A stretch of DNA of 64,000 nucleotides. Origin: Stutzerimonas kunmingensis (GTDB lineage Bacteria > Pseudomonadota > Gammaproteobacteria > Pseudomonadales > Pseudomonadaceae). The notes below the pieces were generated by a model, which ran no database searches, was not told the origin of the DNA, and worked only from the letters and a program-made list of their open reading frames with translations. This document shows, piece by piece, positions 52,702 to 61,748 of the stretch. How positions within the stretch are numbered: position 1 is the first letter of the stretch; every line of letters begins with the position of its first letter. The stretch covers positions 124,001 through 188,000 of the forward strand of contig NZ_FORS01000004.1 of the NCBI RefSeq assembly GCF_900114065.1, in the 5' to 3' direction. A program made the position numbers and the translations under genes.

Positions 52702-54996
52702 TTACAACAACTCGAATCGCGCGCTTTGCACCGACCGCGAGTCGAGCCCCAACTGGACCTCGAACTCGCCGGGCTCGGCCACGTAGTCGAGTCGCGCGTC
52801 AGGAAACTTCAGATCGCCCTCGCCCAGTTCAAAGCGCACTACCCGCGACTCACCTGGCTCTAACATGAGCTTTTCGAAGCGCTTGAGTTCCTTGACCGGG
52901 CGCACGCTGGAGCCGACCAGATCCTGCAGATACAGCTGCACTACCGTCGCGCCGGCGCGTGCTCCAGTGTTCTTTACCGTTACGCTGACCTCCAGAATCT
53001 GGCCGCGTTTCAGCTGATGTCGTGAAAGCTGCGGCTTCGCCAGCTCGAACTCGGTGTAGCTCAGGCCATAACCGAACGGGTACAGCGCACCGTTGGGTTC
53101 TTCGAAATACTGCGAGGTGTAGTTGCCGGGGCGACCCTCGACGTAGGGTCGGCCGAGTCGCGGGTGGTTGTAGTAGGTCGGAATCTGGCCAACCGAGCGC
53201 GGAAAGGAGATCGGCAGTTTGCCGGACGGGTTGTGCGCACCGAGCAGCACCTCGGCAATCGCGTGCCCGCCCTCGGTGCCGGCGAACCAGGTTTCCAGCA
53301 CCGCGTCGGCGTGCTCCCTGACCCAGCCCAGCTGCAACGGCCGGCCGTTCATCAGCACCACCACCAGCGGTTTGCCGGTGGCAGCCAGCGCTTCGAGCAG
53401 CGCCTGCTGGCTGGCCGGCAGCGTAAGGCTGGTACGGCTGGAGGATTCGTGGGACATGCCGCGTGACTCGCCCACCGCAGCAACGATCACGTCAGCCTCG
53501 CGCGCGGCACGCACGGCCTCGTCGATCATCGCCTGCGGCGGGCGCGGGTCCTGCGTCACTTCCGGGCGATCCCAGTTGAGAAAGTTCAGGTACTCAATCA
53601 GTCGCGGATCGTCGGTGACGTTCGCGCCACGGGCATGAATGACCCGACCGGAATCGCCCACTGCTGCCTCGAGGCCCTGACGCAGCGTCACCGTCTGTGC
53701 CGCCACACCGGCCGCCGACCAGCTGCCGAGCATGTCAACGTGGGAATCGGCCAGCGGGCCGACCAGCGCTATGGTCGCGTCCTTGCGCAGTGGCAGCGTC
53801 TGTTGACGGTTCTCCAGCAGGACCAGCGAGTCGCGCGCCACTTGCCTTGCCGCCTGGCGATGCAGGCGGATTTCGGCATTGACCTCGACGGGATCGTCCG
53901 CCGCCTTGCCGATACGCCGATAAGGATCATGGAACAGGCCGAGGTCGTACTTGGCACCGAGCACACGCCCCACGGCCTGGTCGATCAGCTCGATCGGCAC
54001 CTCACCGCGCTCGACCAGCCCCGGCAGTTCCTGCAGATAAAGCGAGTCATGCATGCTCAGATCGATACCCGCCTCGATCGCCAGGCGCGCAGCCTCGCGC
54101 CCGTCGCGGGCCACGCCGTGGCGCAGCAGTTCGTCGATGGCGCCGTGGTCGCTGATGTTCAGCCCACGGAAGCCCCAGTCGTCGCGCAGCAGGTCGCGCA
54201 ACAGCCAGCGGTTGGCGCTGGCCGGCATGCCGTTGACGGTGTTCAGCGCGATCATCACGCCGCCTGCGCCGGCGTCCACCGCGGCACGGTATGGCGGCAG
54301 ATAATCCTGATGCATACGCTGCGGACTCATGTCGACCACGTTGTAGTCGCGGCCCCCTTCCACCGCGCCATACAGGGCGAAGTGCTTGACGCTGGCCATC
54401 ACGCTGTCCGCGGTGCTCAGGCGCTCACCCTGATAGGCGCGCACCAGCGTGCCGGCGATCTGCGAGACCAGGTAGGGATCTTCGCCGAAGCCTTCGGAGG
54501 TCCGGCCCCAGCGCGGATCACGGGTGATGTCGACCATCGGTGCAAATGTCAGGTCCAGGCCGTCGGCGCTGGCCTCGATGGCCGACACGCGACCGCTAAC
54601 GGCGATGGCCTCGAGGTCCCAGCTCGAAGCCAGCGCCAGGCTGATCGGGAAGATGGTGCGGTGGCCGTGAATGACGTCGTAGGCGAAAAAGATAGGAACG
54701 CCCAGGCGGCTGCGCAGCGCCGCATCCTGCATGGGTCGGTTGTCGGCGCGGGTGACCGAATTGAAGGTGGCGCCAATGCGTCCAGCGGCGATTTCCTCGG
54801 CGATCCGCTCGCGGGGCATGTCGCCACCGATGCTGATCAGGCGCAACTGGCCGATCTTCTCCGCCAGGGTCATGCGCTCGAGCAGGGTTTCGATCAGCGC
54901 CTGCCGGTCATCCAGCGGCAACGCGGGCTGTGCCGCACAGGGGAACGAGCCCATCGCGCTGGCAAGCAGGACAAACGGCAACAGCCTTTTCATCAT
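52702..54996 (-). CDS. bglX: Periplasmic beta-glucosidase BglX (GH3)
   Basis: The start is chosen at 54996 (MMKRLLPFVLLA), opening a signal peptide; an ATG 18 bases earlier exists. 764 residues of glycoside hydrolase family 3: nucleophile Asp in GLNISDHGAIDELL, and a second domain with GESRGMSHESSSRTSL and FNYPFGYGLSYTEF-like YPFGYGLSYTEFEL. A C-terminal fibronectin-III-like domain follows. It hydrolyses beta-glucosides in the periplasm. Its gene is directly upstream of opgGH in the same direction, so it may trim or degrade the same beta-glucans; inference. Confidence 0.93.
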   Translation of the reverse strand: MMKRLLPFVLLASAMGSFPCAAQPALPLDDRQALIETLLERMTLAEKIGQLRLISIGGDMPRERIAEEIAAGRIGATFNSVTRADNRPMQDAALRSRLGVPIFFAYDVIHGHRTIFPISLALASSWDLEAIAVSGRVSAIEASADGLDLTFAPMVDITRDPRWGRTSEGFGEDPYLVSQIAGTLVRAYQGERLSTADSVMASVKHFALYGAVEGGRDYNVVDMSPQRMHQDYLPPYRAAVDAGAGGVMIALNTVNGMPASANRWLLRDLLRDDWGFRGLNISDHGAIDELLRHGVARDGREAARLAIEAGIDLSMHDSLYLQELPGLVERGEVPIELIDQAVGRVLGAKYDLGLFHDPYRRIGKAADDPVEVNAEIRLHRQAARQVARDSLVLLENRQQTLPLRKDATIALVGPLADSHVDMLGSWSAAGVAAQTVTLRQGLEAAVGDSGRVIHARGANVTDDPRLIEYLNFLNWDRPEVTQDPRPPQAMIDEAVRAAREADVIVAAVGESRGMSHESSSRTSLTLPASQQALLEALAATGKPLVVVLMNGRPLQLGWVREHADAVLETWFAGTEGGHAIAEVLLGAHNPSGKLPISFPRSVGQIPTYYNHPRLGRPYVEGRPGNYTSQYFEEPNGALYPFGYGLSYTEFELAKPQLSRHQLKRGQILEVSVTVKNTGARAGATVVQLYLQDLVGSSVRPVKELKRFEKLMLEPGESRVVRFELGEGDLKFPDARLDYVAEPGEFEVQLGLDSRSVQSARFELL

Positions 54997-55094
54997 CACG
55001 TTCCGCAACCCCATTCGTTGAACCGATCAGCCACACACAGGCACACCCATCGCGCCGGCCATGAAGTCCGTTCGCAATGGGTTAAAAACTATTT

Positions 55095-55886
55095 TTAAAG
55101 TTCGATGGTGCCGTCGAGATAAAGCACGGCCTGCCCGGCCACCATCACACGATCCGCTTCGACCCGGCAGAGCAGGATGCCGCTACGTTTCGACGCCTGC
55201 AGCGCCACCAGCTCGTTACGCCCCAGCCGCTCGGCCCAGTAAGGCGCGAGCCCGGCATGGATGGAGCCGGTAACCGGGTCCTCGTCGCCGCCGTTGGCTG
55301 GCCAGAAGTAGCGCGAGACGAAATCCTGCTCGCTACCTGCGGCGGTCACTACCACGTCCAGTGGGGCCAGCGTACGCAGCGCCTGCAGATCGGGCGCCAG
55401 CGCCCTGACCTCGCGCTCGTCACGGTAGACGGCGAACCACGCCTGCGAGCTGCGCAGCACCGCTTCCGGCTCGCACCCAAGCCCCTGCAACAATGCCGCC
55501 GGCGGTTCGGCAACTGGTTCCGGTGCGCGGTTGGGGAAGCTCATTTCCAGCATGCCATCAGCCCGTCGCTGCACCGCCAGGTCACCCACGGCGGCAGCGC
55601 GGAAGGTCAGCGGCGCCCGAGCTAGGCCCGTTTCCAGCAGCACAAAGGCGCTGGCCAGCGTGGCATGGCCGCAGAAGTCGATTTCAGTCAGTGGCGAAAA
55701 CCAGCGGATGTGAAACGCCCCGTCCGCTTCGCGTATGAAAAAGGCCGTTTCAGAAAGGTTGTTTTCGGCGGCGATGGCTTGCATCAGCTCGTCCGACAGC
55801 CAGGTTTGCAGGGGTATCACTGCCGCGGGATTGCCCCTGAAGCGCTCGGCAGTGAAGGCATCGACCTGGAACATCCGCAATTTCAT
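55095..55886 (-). CDS. PhzF-family isomerase
   Basis: 263 residues of the PhzF/YddE fold: QVDAFTAERFRGNPAAV at the N-terminus, the acid residue of the family in NNLSETAFF, DFCGHATLASA, and GDEDPVTGSIHAGLAPYW. The phenazine enzyme PhzF isomerises DHHA, but no phz genes are nearby, so this is one of the many paralogues with unknown substrate. Confidence 0.88.
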   Translation of the reverse strand: MKLRMFQVDAFTAERFRGNPAAVIPLQTWLSDELMQAIAAENNLSETAFFIREADGAFHIRWFSPLTEIDFCGHATLASAFVLLETGLARAPLTFRAAAVGDLAVQRRADGMLEMSFPNRAPEPVAEPPAALLQGLGCEPEAVLRSSQAWFAVYRDEREVRALAPDLQALRTLAPLDVVVTAAGSEQDFVSRYFWPANGGDEDPVTGSIHAGLAPYWAERLGRNELVALQASKRSGILLCRVEADRVMVAGQAVLYLDGTIEL

Positions 55887-56017
55887 GTTTGCACCCTGTG
55901 CACGGTCAAGCGACCGCCGCCTACTCTAACCGGGCTGACGGGGTGCTAGCCAGTGGTGCGTGAAGGCTGAAGGGCCCGGAATCCGTCCGGTTCACCTACT
56001 TTCGGCAGCGCCGCGCA

Positions 56018-56728
56018 TCAGCCCAGGGCAAAGGGCAGCAGCAGCGCGATCAGGATGCCCAGCAGACTCATGCCCAGCGCGGCGAAAGCGCCGCATTCGT
56101 CACCCTCTTCCAACGCCCTCGCCGTACCGATGGCATGCGCGTTGATGCCATAGCTGAGGCCCCGCGCGGCGGGATGCTCGACACCGGCCCAGCGCAACAA
56201 CAGCGGCCCCAACGCGGTGCCGATAACGCCGGTGAGCATGACGAACACCGCCGCCAGCGAGGCCAGCCCGCCGAGCTGCTCGGCCACCAGCATGGCGATC
56301 GGCATGGTCGCCGACTTCGGCGCCAGGCTCATCAGCACCGGCAGCTGCGCGCCCAGCGCCCAGGCGATCGCCAGCGTCAGCACCACGCTGAGCACGCCGC
56401 CCACAGCCAGGGTAATGACGATCGGCCAGAACAATTGCTGAATCCGCTTGAGGTGACGATGCAGCGGCACCGCCAGCGCCACGGTTGCAGGCCCCAGCAA
56501 CATGGCGATCAACGAGGCACCCTCGCGGTAGCGCGCGTAGTCCAAATCCACCAGGGTGAGCGTGCCGACTACCAGCAGCATGCCGATCATCACCGGCTGC
56601 AGAACCAACCAGCCGCTACGCCGATAGAGCATCAGCGCGAGTTGGAAAGCGATCAGCGTCAGCGCCACGGCGAACAGCGGATGCACCACGACGGCCGCCC
56701 AGGCCGTGCGCCAGTCGAGAACCGTCAT
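56018..56728 (-). CDS. lrgB: LrgB/CidB-family membrane protein
   Basis: 236 residues, about 6-7 hydrophobic helices, with the family segments LLGPATVALAVPLHRH, SLAPKSATMPIAMLVAEQLGG and AARGLSYGINAHAIGTARALEE. The start overlaps the lrgA stop (ATGA). LrgAB/CidAB act as a holin-like pair controlling murein hydrolase activity or carry pyruvate in some bacteria. Confidence 0.9.
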   Translation of the reverse strand: MTVLDWRTAWAAVVVHPLFAVALTLIAFQLALMLYRRSGWLVLQPVMIGMLLVVGTLTLVDLDYARYREGASLIAMLLGPATVALAVPLHRHLKRIQQLFWPIVITLAVGGVLSVVLTLAIAWALGAQLPVLMSLAPKSATMPIAMLVAEQLGGLASLAAVFVMLTGVIGTALGPLLLRWAGVEHPAARGLSYGINAHAIGTARALEEGDECGAFAALGMSLLGILIALLLPFALG

Positions 56729-57090
56729 GCCTGATCCTCCCGCTTGAGGTCGAGCCGGCGAATCAGTCGCTGCATCAGCCAGCCGCAGAACGGCACGGTG
56801 ATCAGCAACGACAGCACCAGCCCGGCGGCGATGGCAGGCAGGTCATCCAGCAGCGCGGCGCCGCTGGTCATGATTCCGGCGGCAGGCACGATGAGCAGCA
56901 GCGGCAGGTACTGCAGCAGCAGCGCCGCGGTCTTCTCCAGCGACTCGGGAATGCTGCGGCGCAGCAACAGGAGGACGAACAGCAACAGCATGCCGATGAT
57001 CGGCCCAGGCAATGCCGGCAGCAGCACCAGATTGATCAGGTTGCCGAACAGTTGCAGCAGCACCAGCCAGGTCAGGCCCTTGAGAATCAT
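56725..57090 (-). CDS. lrgA: LrgA/CidA-family holin-like protein
   Basis: 121 residues with four hydrophobic helices and the family motifs LPGPIIGMLLLF and AGIMTSGAALLDDL. GGAG precedes the start. Partner of the downstream lrgB. Directed away from ccoG. Confidence 0.9.
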   Translation of the reverse strand: MILKGLTWLVLLQLFGNLINLVLLPALPGPIIGMLLLFVLLLLRRSIPESLEKTAALLLQYLPLLLIVPAAGIMTSGAALLDDLPAIAAGLVLSLLITVPFCGWLMQRLIRRLDLKREDQA

Positions 57091-57292
57091 CGGCGGTGCT
57101 CCATTGGCGGCAGGTCAGAAATCATGACGACAGCTCCTCAGTGCGTGGCAAAAGGTTTCGACTATGGCTGCGTTGGCAGCGGCGCAACAGATGCAGATTG
57201 GCACTAAAAAAGCAGATCAGCCGATCCCGAAACGTTCCACTGATACAGGTCAACCCATTGTCCGAAGCCGTTGCAGGGCAGGCAGCCGATGC

Positions 57293-57324
57293 TCATCTGA
57301 TCTGTATTTTGGCTGTTCATCTGA
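57293..57324. promoter_or_regulatory. Direct repeat upstream of ccoG
   Basis: TCATCTGA occurs at 57293-57300 and again at 57317-57324, each followed by a TCTGT-like sequence, 24 bp apart. It may be a tandem activator site. The rest of the 301-bp gap 57091-57391 shows only a degenerate ANR-like box, CTGATACAGGTCAA at 57240. Confidence 0.35.
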
Positions 57325-57391
57325 GTCTGTTATGCAGCACCACCGGCAGGGATCATCCGCTTCGCCTGAAATGCCTATGGGGCGAAGCCTA

Positions 57392-58810
57392 ATGACCGAC
57401 CGCATACCCGCGCAGATCATCGAAACCGTTGATCCCAGCCAACCGATCCGCCTGACCCCCGCGCAGAGCGGCGGGCCCATTCATACGCGCAGTTTCAGCG
57501 GCCGGTTCCGCAACCTGCGCCTGTTGGGCGGCGCGCTGCTGATGCTGCTCTACTTCGGTACCGTCTGGCTGAACTGGAACGGGCGCCAGGCGGTGCTGTG
57601 GGATCTGGACCGGCAGCAGTTCCATATCTTCGGCGCCACCTTCTGGCCGCAGGATTTCATCCTGCTCTCGGCGATTCTGATCATCGCCGCGTTCGGCCTG
57701 TTCTTCATCACTGTGCTGGCCGGGCGCATCTGGTGCGGCTACGCCTGCCCGCAGAGCACCTGGACGTGGATGTTCATGTGGGTGGAAAAGATCACCGAGG
57801 GTGATCGCCTGCAGCGCATCAAGCTCGACGCCGCGCCCTGGTCGCCCGCCAAGCTGCTGCGCCGTGCCGCCAAGCACACGCTGTGGCTGGCCATCAGCCT
57901 GGCCACGGCGCTGGCCTTCGTCGGCTACTTCACGCCAGTACGCGAGCTGGTGGGCGACCTCGCTCGCTTCGAGCTCGGCGCGACCACCGGTTTCTGGCTG
58001 CTGTTCTTCACTGCTGCGACGTACATCAACGCCGGCTGGCTGCGCGAACAGGTGTGCCTGCACATGTGCCCCTACTCGCGCTTCCAGAGCGTAATGTTCG
58101 ACGCCGATACCCTGCTCGTCTCCTACGACACAGCCCGTGGCGAGAACCGCGGCGCGCGACGCAAGGGCAGCGACCCGCGCGCGCAGGGCCTCGGTGACTG
58201 CGTCGACTGCACGCTGTGCGTGCAGGTCTGCCCCACCGGCATCGACATCCGCGACGGCCTGCAGCTGGACTGCATCAGCTGCGGCGCCTGCATCGACGTC
58301 TGCGACAGCGTCATGGACCGGATGGGTTACGCTCGCGGCCTGCTGCGCTACACCTCCGAACGCGCGCTCAAAGGCGGCGCCACCCGCCTCTTGCGGCCGC
58401 GCCTGATCGGATATGCCGTGGCGATGACGGCGATGATCGCCGCCTTCATCTGGGCACTGGACGCGCGGCCGCAGCTGCAGCTGGACGTCACCCGCGACCG
58501 CACCCTGTACCGCGAGAACATGCAGGGGCAGATCGAAAACATGTACCGCCTCAAGCTGATCAACAAGACCCAGCAACCGCGCCGCTACGCGCTCGGGCTG
58601 GAAGGCGGGCCGTTCGCACTGCAGGGACCGCGCGAGATCGCCCTGGCCCCGGGCGAGATCGCCGACCTGCCGGTCAGCGTTGCGCTGCTCGACAACGCCC
58701 GCGACTTCAGCCGCGAGCTGCGCTTCGAGGTCAGCGACCTGGCCGAGCCAAGCAGCCGGGTGAGTACGCCGAGTACCTTCGTCGCCCCCATCGCGGCGCT
58801 GCGCCAGTAG
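57392..58810 (+). CDS. ccoG: Cytochrome c oxidase accessory protein CcoG (polyferredoxin)
   Basis: The start at 57392 (MTDRIPAQIIETV) is the best fit; open frame to 57164 lacks a ribosome site. 472 residues: membrane helices with CGYACPQSTWTW and CLHMCPYSRFQS, then two 4Fe-4S binding motifs (CVDCTLCVQVCPTG; CISCGACIDVCD) and a C-terminal periplasmic IgG-like domain. CcoG/RdxA reduces copper for assembly of the cbb3 oxidase. ccoNOQP is not in the window. Lies downstream of a weak ANR-like box. Confidence 0.9.
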   Translation: MTDRIPAQIIETVDPSQPIRLTPAQSGGPIHTRSFSGRFRNLRLLGGALLMLLYFGTVWLNWNGRQAVLWDLDRQQFHIFGATFWPQDFILLSAILIIAAFGLFFITVLAGRIWCGYACPQSTWTWMFMWVEKITEGDRLQRIKLDAAPWSPAKLLRRAAKHTLWLAISLATALAFVGYFTPVRELVGDLARFELGATTGFWLLFFTAATYINAGWLREQVCLHMCPYSRFQSVMFDADTLLVSYDTARGENRGARRKGSDPRAQGLGDCVDCTLCVQVCPTGIDIRDGLQLDCISCGACIDVCDSVMDRMGYARGLLRYTSERALKGGATRLLRPRLIGYAVAMTAMIAAFIWALDARPQLQLDVTRDRTLYRENMQGQIENMYRLKLINKTQQPRRYALGLEGGPFALQGPREIALAPGEIADLPVSVALLDNARDFSRELRFEVSDLAEPSSRVSTPSTFVAPIAALRQ

Positions 58811-58844
58811 ACTGGCCATGCCCAACCGCCACGGCCCGGACACG

Positions 58845-60254
58845 ATGAAACGCTACGAGAAATTCGCCGACGAGATTGCCGAACTGATCCGCAGTGGCGT
58901 GCTCGCGCCGGGAGAAAAGGTGCCCTCGGTGCGCCACGCCAGCCGCACCTACGGCGTCAGCCCGTCCACCGTGTTCCAGGCCTACTACCTGCTGGAAGAC
59001 CGAGGGCTGATCCAGGCGCGGGCGCGTTCGGGCTATTTCGTCCGCGAGCATGCCAAGCGCCCGTTGCACGAACCGGACATCAGCCTGCGTCCGGCGGAAA
59101 CCACCGATGTCGGCGTCAGCGAGCTGGTGTTCTCGGTGCTCGCCTCGCTGCGCGACCCGGCCACGGTGCCCTTCGGTTCTGCCTTTCCCAGTCCCGAGCT
59201 GTTTCCCCTGCAGCGCCTGGCGCGCTCGATGGCACAGAGCGTGCGCGACATGCCGGCACGCGAGGTGATTGCCGAGATGACCGCCGGCAACCCGGACCTG
59301 CGCCGGCAGATCGCCCTGCGCTACATGGTCAGCGGTGTGATGCTGCCGATGGACGAACTGGTGATCACCACCGGTGCGATGGAGGCTCTGAACCTCTGCC
59401 TGCAGGTGGTGACCGAACCGGGCGACCTGGTGGCCATCGAGGCGCCAGCGTTTTACGCCACGCTGCAGGTACTGGAACGGCTCAAGCTCAAGGCGGTGGA
59501 GATTCCGGTGCACCCGCGCGAAGGCATCGACCTCGACATCCTCGCCGATCGCCTCGCGCACTTGCCGATCAAGGCCTGCTGGTTCATGAGCAGCCTGCAG
59601 AACCCGCTGGGCGCGAGCATGGGCGAGGCGAAGAAGCAGCAGCTCTATGAGCTGTTGCAGCGCCACCAGGTGCCGTTGATCGAGGACGACGTCTACGCCG
59701 AGCTGTACTTCACCCGCGAGCCGCCCAAACCGGTGAAAAGCCATGATCGCGAAGGTCTGGTGATGCACTGCGGTTCGTTCTCCAAGAGTCTCGCGCCCGG
59801 TTACCGGGTCGGCTGGGTTGCCGGCGGTCGCTATGCCGAGCAGATCGCCCGGCTCAAGCTGATGACCACCATTTCCCCTTCCGTGCCGGCGCAGGCCGCC
59901 ATCGCCGATTACCTGCAGCATGGCGGCTACGACCGTCACCTGCGCAAGCTGCGTCACGCGCTGGAGATGCAGCAGGGTGCGATGCTCGCTTCCGCCGCCC
60001 GCCATTTCCCTGCGAGCACGCGAGTCACCCGGCCCAGCGGCGGCTACTTTCTGTGGTTCGAATTTCCCGAGCAGGTGGATTCGCTGCAGCTGCTGCAACT
60101 GGCGCTGGCCCAGGGCATCAGCCTGGCGCCAGGGCCGATCTTTTCGGCGACCCAGCGCTTTCGCAACTGCGCGCGGCTGAATCACGGCCATCCATGGGAC
60201 GCCCGCAGCGAGCAGGCGATGGAGTTGCTGGGCAGGATGCTGAAGTCGTTCTGA
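58845..60254 (+). CDS. MocR-type GntR/aminotransferase regulator
   Basis: Starts at 58845 (MKRYEKFADEIAEL) or possibly at an ATG nine codons earlier. 469 residues: an N-terminal GntR winged helix (PGEKVPSVRHASRTYGVSPSTVFQAYY), then a class I aminotransferase domain with PLP lysine in GSFSKSLAPGYRVGW, TTGAMEALNLCLQVV and IEDDVYAELYF. MocR regulators sense amino acids or vitamin B6 forms. Target unknown; the closest upstream gene is ccoG, 34 bp away. Confidence 0.88.
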   Translation: MKRYEKFADEIAELIRSGVLAPGEKVPSVRHASRTYGVSPSTVFQAYYLLEDRGLIQARARSGYFVREHAKRPLHEPDISLRPAETTDVGVSELVFSVLASLRDPATVPFGSAFPSPELFPLQRLARSMAQSVRDMPAREVIAEMTAGNPDLRRQIALRYMVSGVMLPMDELVITTGAMEALNLCLQVVTEPGDLVAIEAPAFYATLQVLERLKLKAVEIPVHPREGIDLDILADRLAHLPIKACWFMSSLQNPLGASMGEAKKQQLYELLQRHQVPLIEDDVYAELYFTREPPKPVKSHDREGLVMHCGSFSKSLAPGYRVGWVAGGRYAEQIARLKLMTTISPSVPAQAAIADYLQHGGYDRHLRKLRHALEMQQGAMLASAARHFPASTRVTRPSGGYFLWFEFPEQVDSLQLLQLALAQGISLAPGPIFSATQRFRNCARLNHGHPWDARSEQAMELLGRMLKSF

Positions 60255-60281
60255 GGCGCGGTGCCGATATGTCCGGGATCT

Positions 60282-61706
60282 TCAGTCGCAATCCTGCGGC
60301 TGGCCGCCACGGGCCTTCATCAGATACATGCGGTCGTCGGCCTGCTTGAGCAGCTGGGCCTCCGCATCACCGTCTTCGGGATAGAGCGCGGTGCCGATGC
60401 TCAAGCCGATATCGAGACTGTGCTCGGCAATCTGCATCGGCTCCTCGAAGGCCGCGCGGATCTTGTCGACGACGCCGCGGGCATCTTCTGCCTCGGCGAT
60501 GCTTTCCAGCAGCACCACGAACTCATCGCCACCCAGCCGCGCCACGGTATCGGTGTCGCGCACGCAGTGCGTTAGGCGATCGGCCACTGCGCGCAGCAGC
60601 TGGTCGCCACCGCTGTGGCCGTAGGTATCGTTGACCTGCTTGAAGCGATCCAGATCCACGTAGAGCAAGGCGACGCGTCCGCCATTGCGCCGCACCCGCG
60701 CCAGGGCCGTGTCCAGGCGATCGCGAAAACAGGCGCTATTCGGCAGGCCGGTGAGTTCGTCGTACTGCGCCATCCGGTGCAGTCGCGCATACAGCTGCTT
60801 GCGCTCGATTGCCGTGACCACCTGCATCGAGACGAACTGCAGCAGCTCCTGATCCTTCTCGGTGTAGGGCGCCGCCGTGCTCTTGAGCAACAGCACGCCG
60901 ATCACGCCCTCGCTCGAACTGAGCGGCACCCCCAGCCACCAGGCATGGGTATCCCCATCACCGAGCGGAAGCGCCAGCGCCAGCGCCGGCATCGTGTCCG
61001 CATTGAAGCGCAACGGCTGCGCGCCATGCAGAACGGAGAAACACAGGGACGCCGCGGGCTCCGCTGGCAGCCCGGCCGAATCGAGCGCCAGCGACTGGTA
61101 GGGATAACTCAGCTCGCCGCTGGCAGCATTGCGGATGGCCACGATGAAATCGTCCACCGGCAGCAGCTGGGCGATGGTCAGATGGATCTGCTGATACAGC
61201 GCCGCGAGGTCATTGGCCCCGTGCGCCGCCTCGGAGATCGAATAGAGAGCGGCCTGCATCGCTTCGGACTGCTTGCGCTGGGTGATATCGCGCGCTACGC
61301 CGATGCGCAGCTTGTTATCGGTCGACCAGCAGGCCGACCACATGATGTGCACCACACCGCCGTCCTTGCGCACGTAACGGTTCTCGAAGTGCAGCAGCGG
61401 CTGATCAGCCATTACTTCCTTGGCGGCGGCCAGGGTCCGGGCACGGTCTTCGGGATAGACCAACTCGATCATCCGCTTGCCGAGCATCTCCTGCGGGGTG
61501 TAGCCGAAGATGCGCTCGCAGGCGGCGCTGACGTAGACGAAGTTGCCCTGCGCATCGACCACGCAGATGGCATCCAGCAACAAATCGATGACACTCGCAA
61601 GAGGCGCGTAGCTATCCGTCTTCACAGCGGCAGACCTACTTCGGCCATTGGGCACGGGCCTGGCGATCGGGGCGGCGCCGTCGCGCGGCTGATCGCTCGT
61701 TCCCAT
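60282..61706 (-). CDS. PAS-GAF-GGDEF diguanylate cyclase
   Basis: 474 residues: a PAS domain (about 38-150, FVYVSAACERIFGYTPQEML), a GAF domain (about 155-300), and a GGDEF domain (about 310-470) with intact ARLGGDEFVVLLE and an RxxD inhibitory site five residues before (RDTD). It should make cyclic-di-GMP from GTP under feedback inhibition. No EAL domain. Input signal unknown; PAS type suggests redox or oxygen. No membrane segment. Confidence 0.9.
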   Translation of the reverse strand: MGTSDQPRDGAAPIARPVPNGRSRSAAVKTDSYAPLASVIDLLLDAICVVDAQGNFVYVSAACERIFGYTPQEMLGKRMIELVYPEDRARTLAAAKEVMADQPLLHFENRYVRKDGGVVHIMWSACWSTDNKLRIGVARDITQRKQSEAMQAALYSISEAAHGANDLAALYQQIHLTIAQLLPVDDFIVAIRNAASGELSYPYQSLALDSAGLPAEPAASLCFSVLHGAQPLRFNADTMPALALALPLGDGDTHAWWLGVPLSSSEGVIGVLLLKSTAAPYTEKDQELLQFVSMQVVTAIERKQLYARLHRMAQYDELTGLPNSACFRDRLDTALARVRRNGGRVALLYVDLDRFKQVNDTYGHSGGDQLLRAVADRLTHCVRDTDTVARLGGDEFVVLLESIAEAEDARGVVDKIRAAFEEPMQIAEHSLDIGLSIGTALYPEDGDAEAQLLKQADDRMYLMKARGGQPQDCD

Positions 61707-61748
61707 GCCCTAAGCATCGCCCAAATCCGCAGCCGCTGCGCTGTTTTT

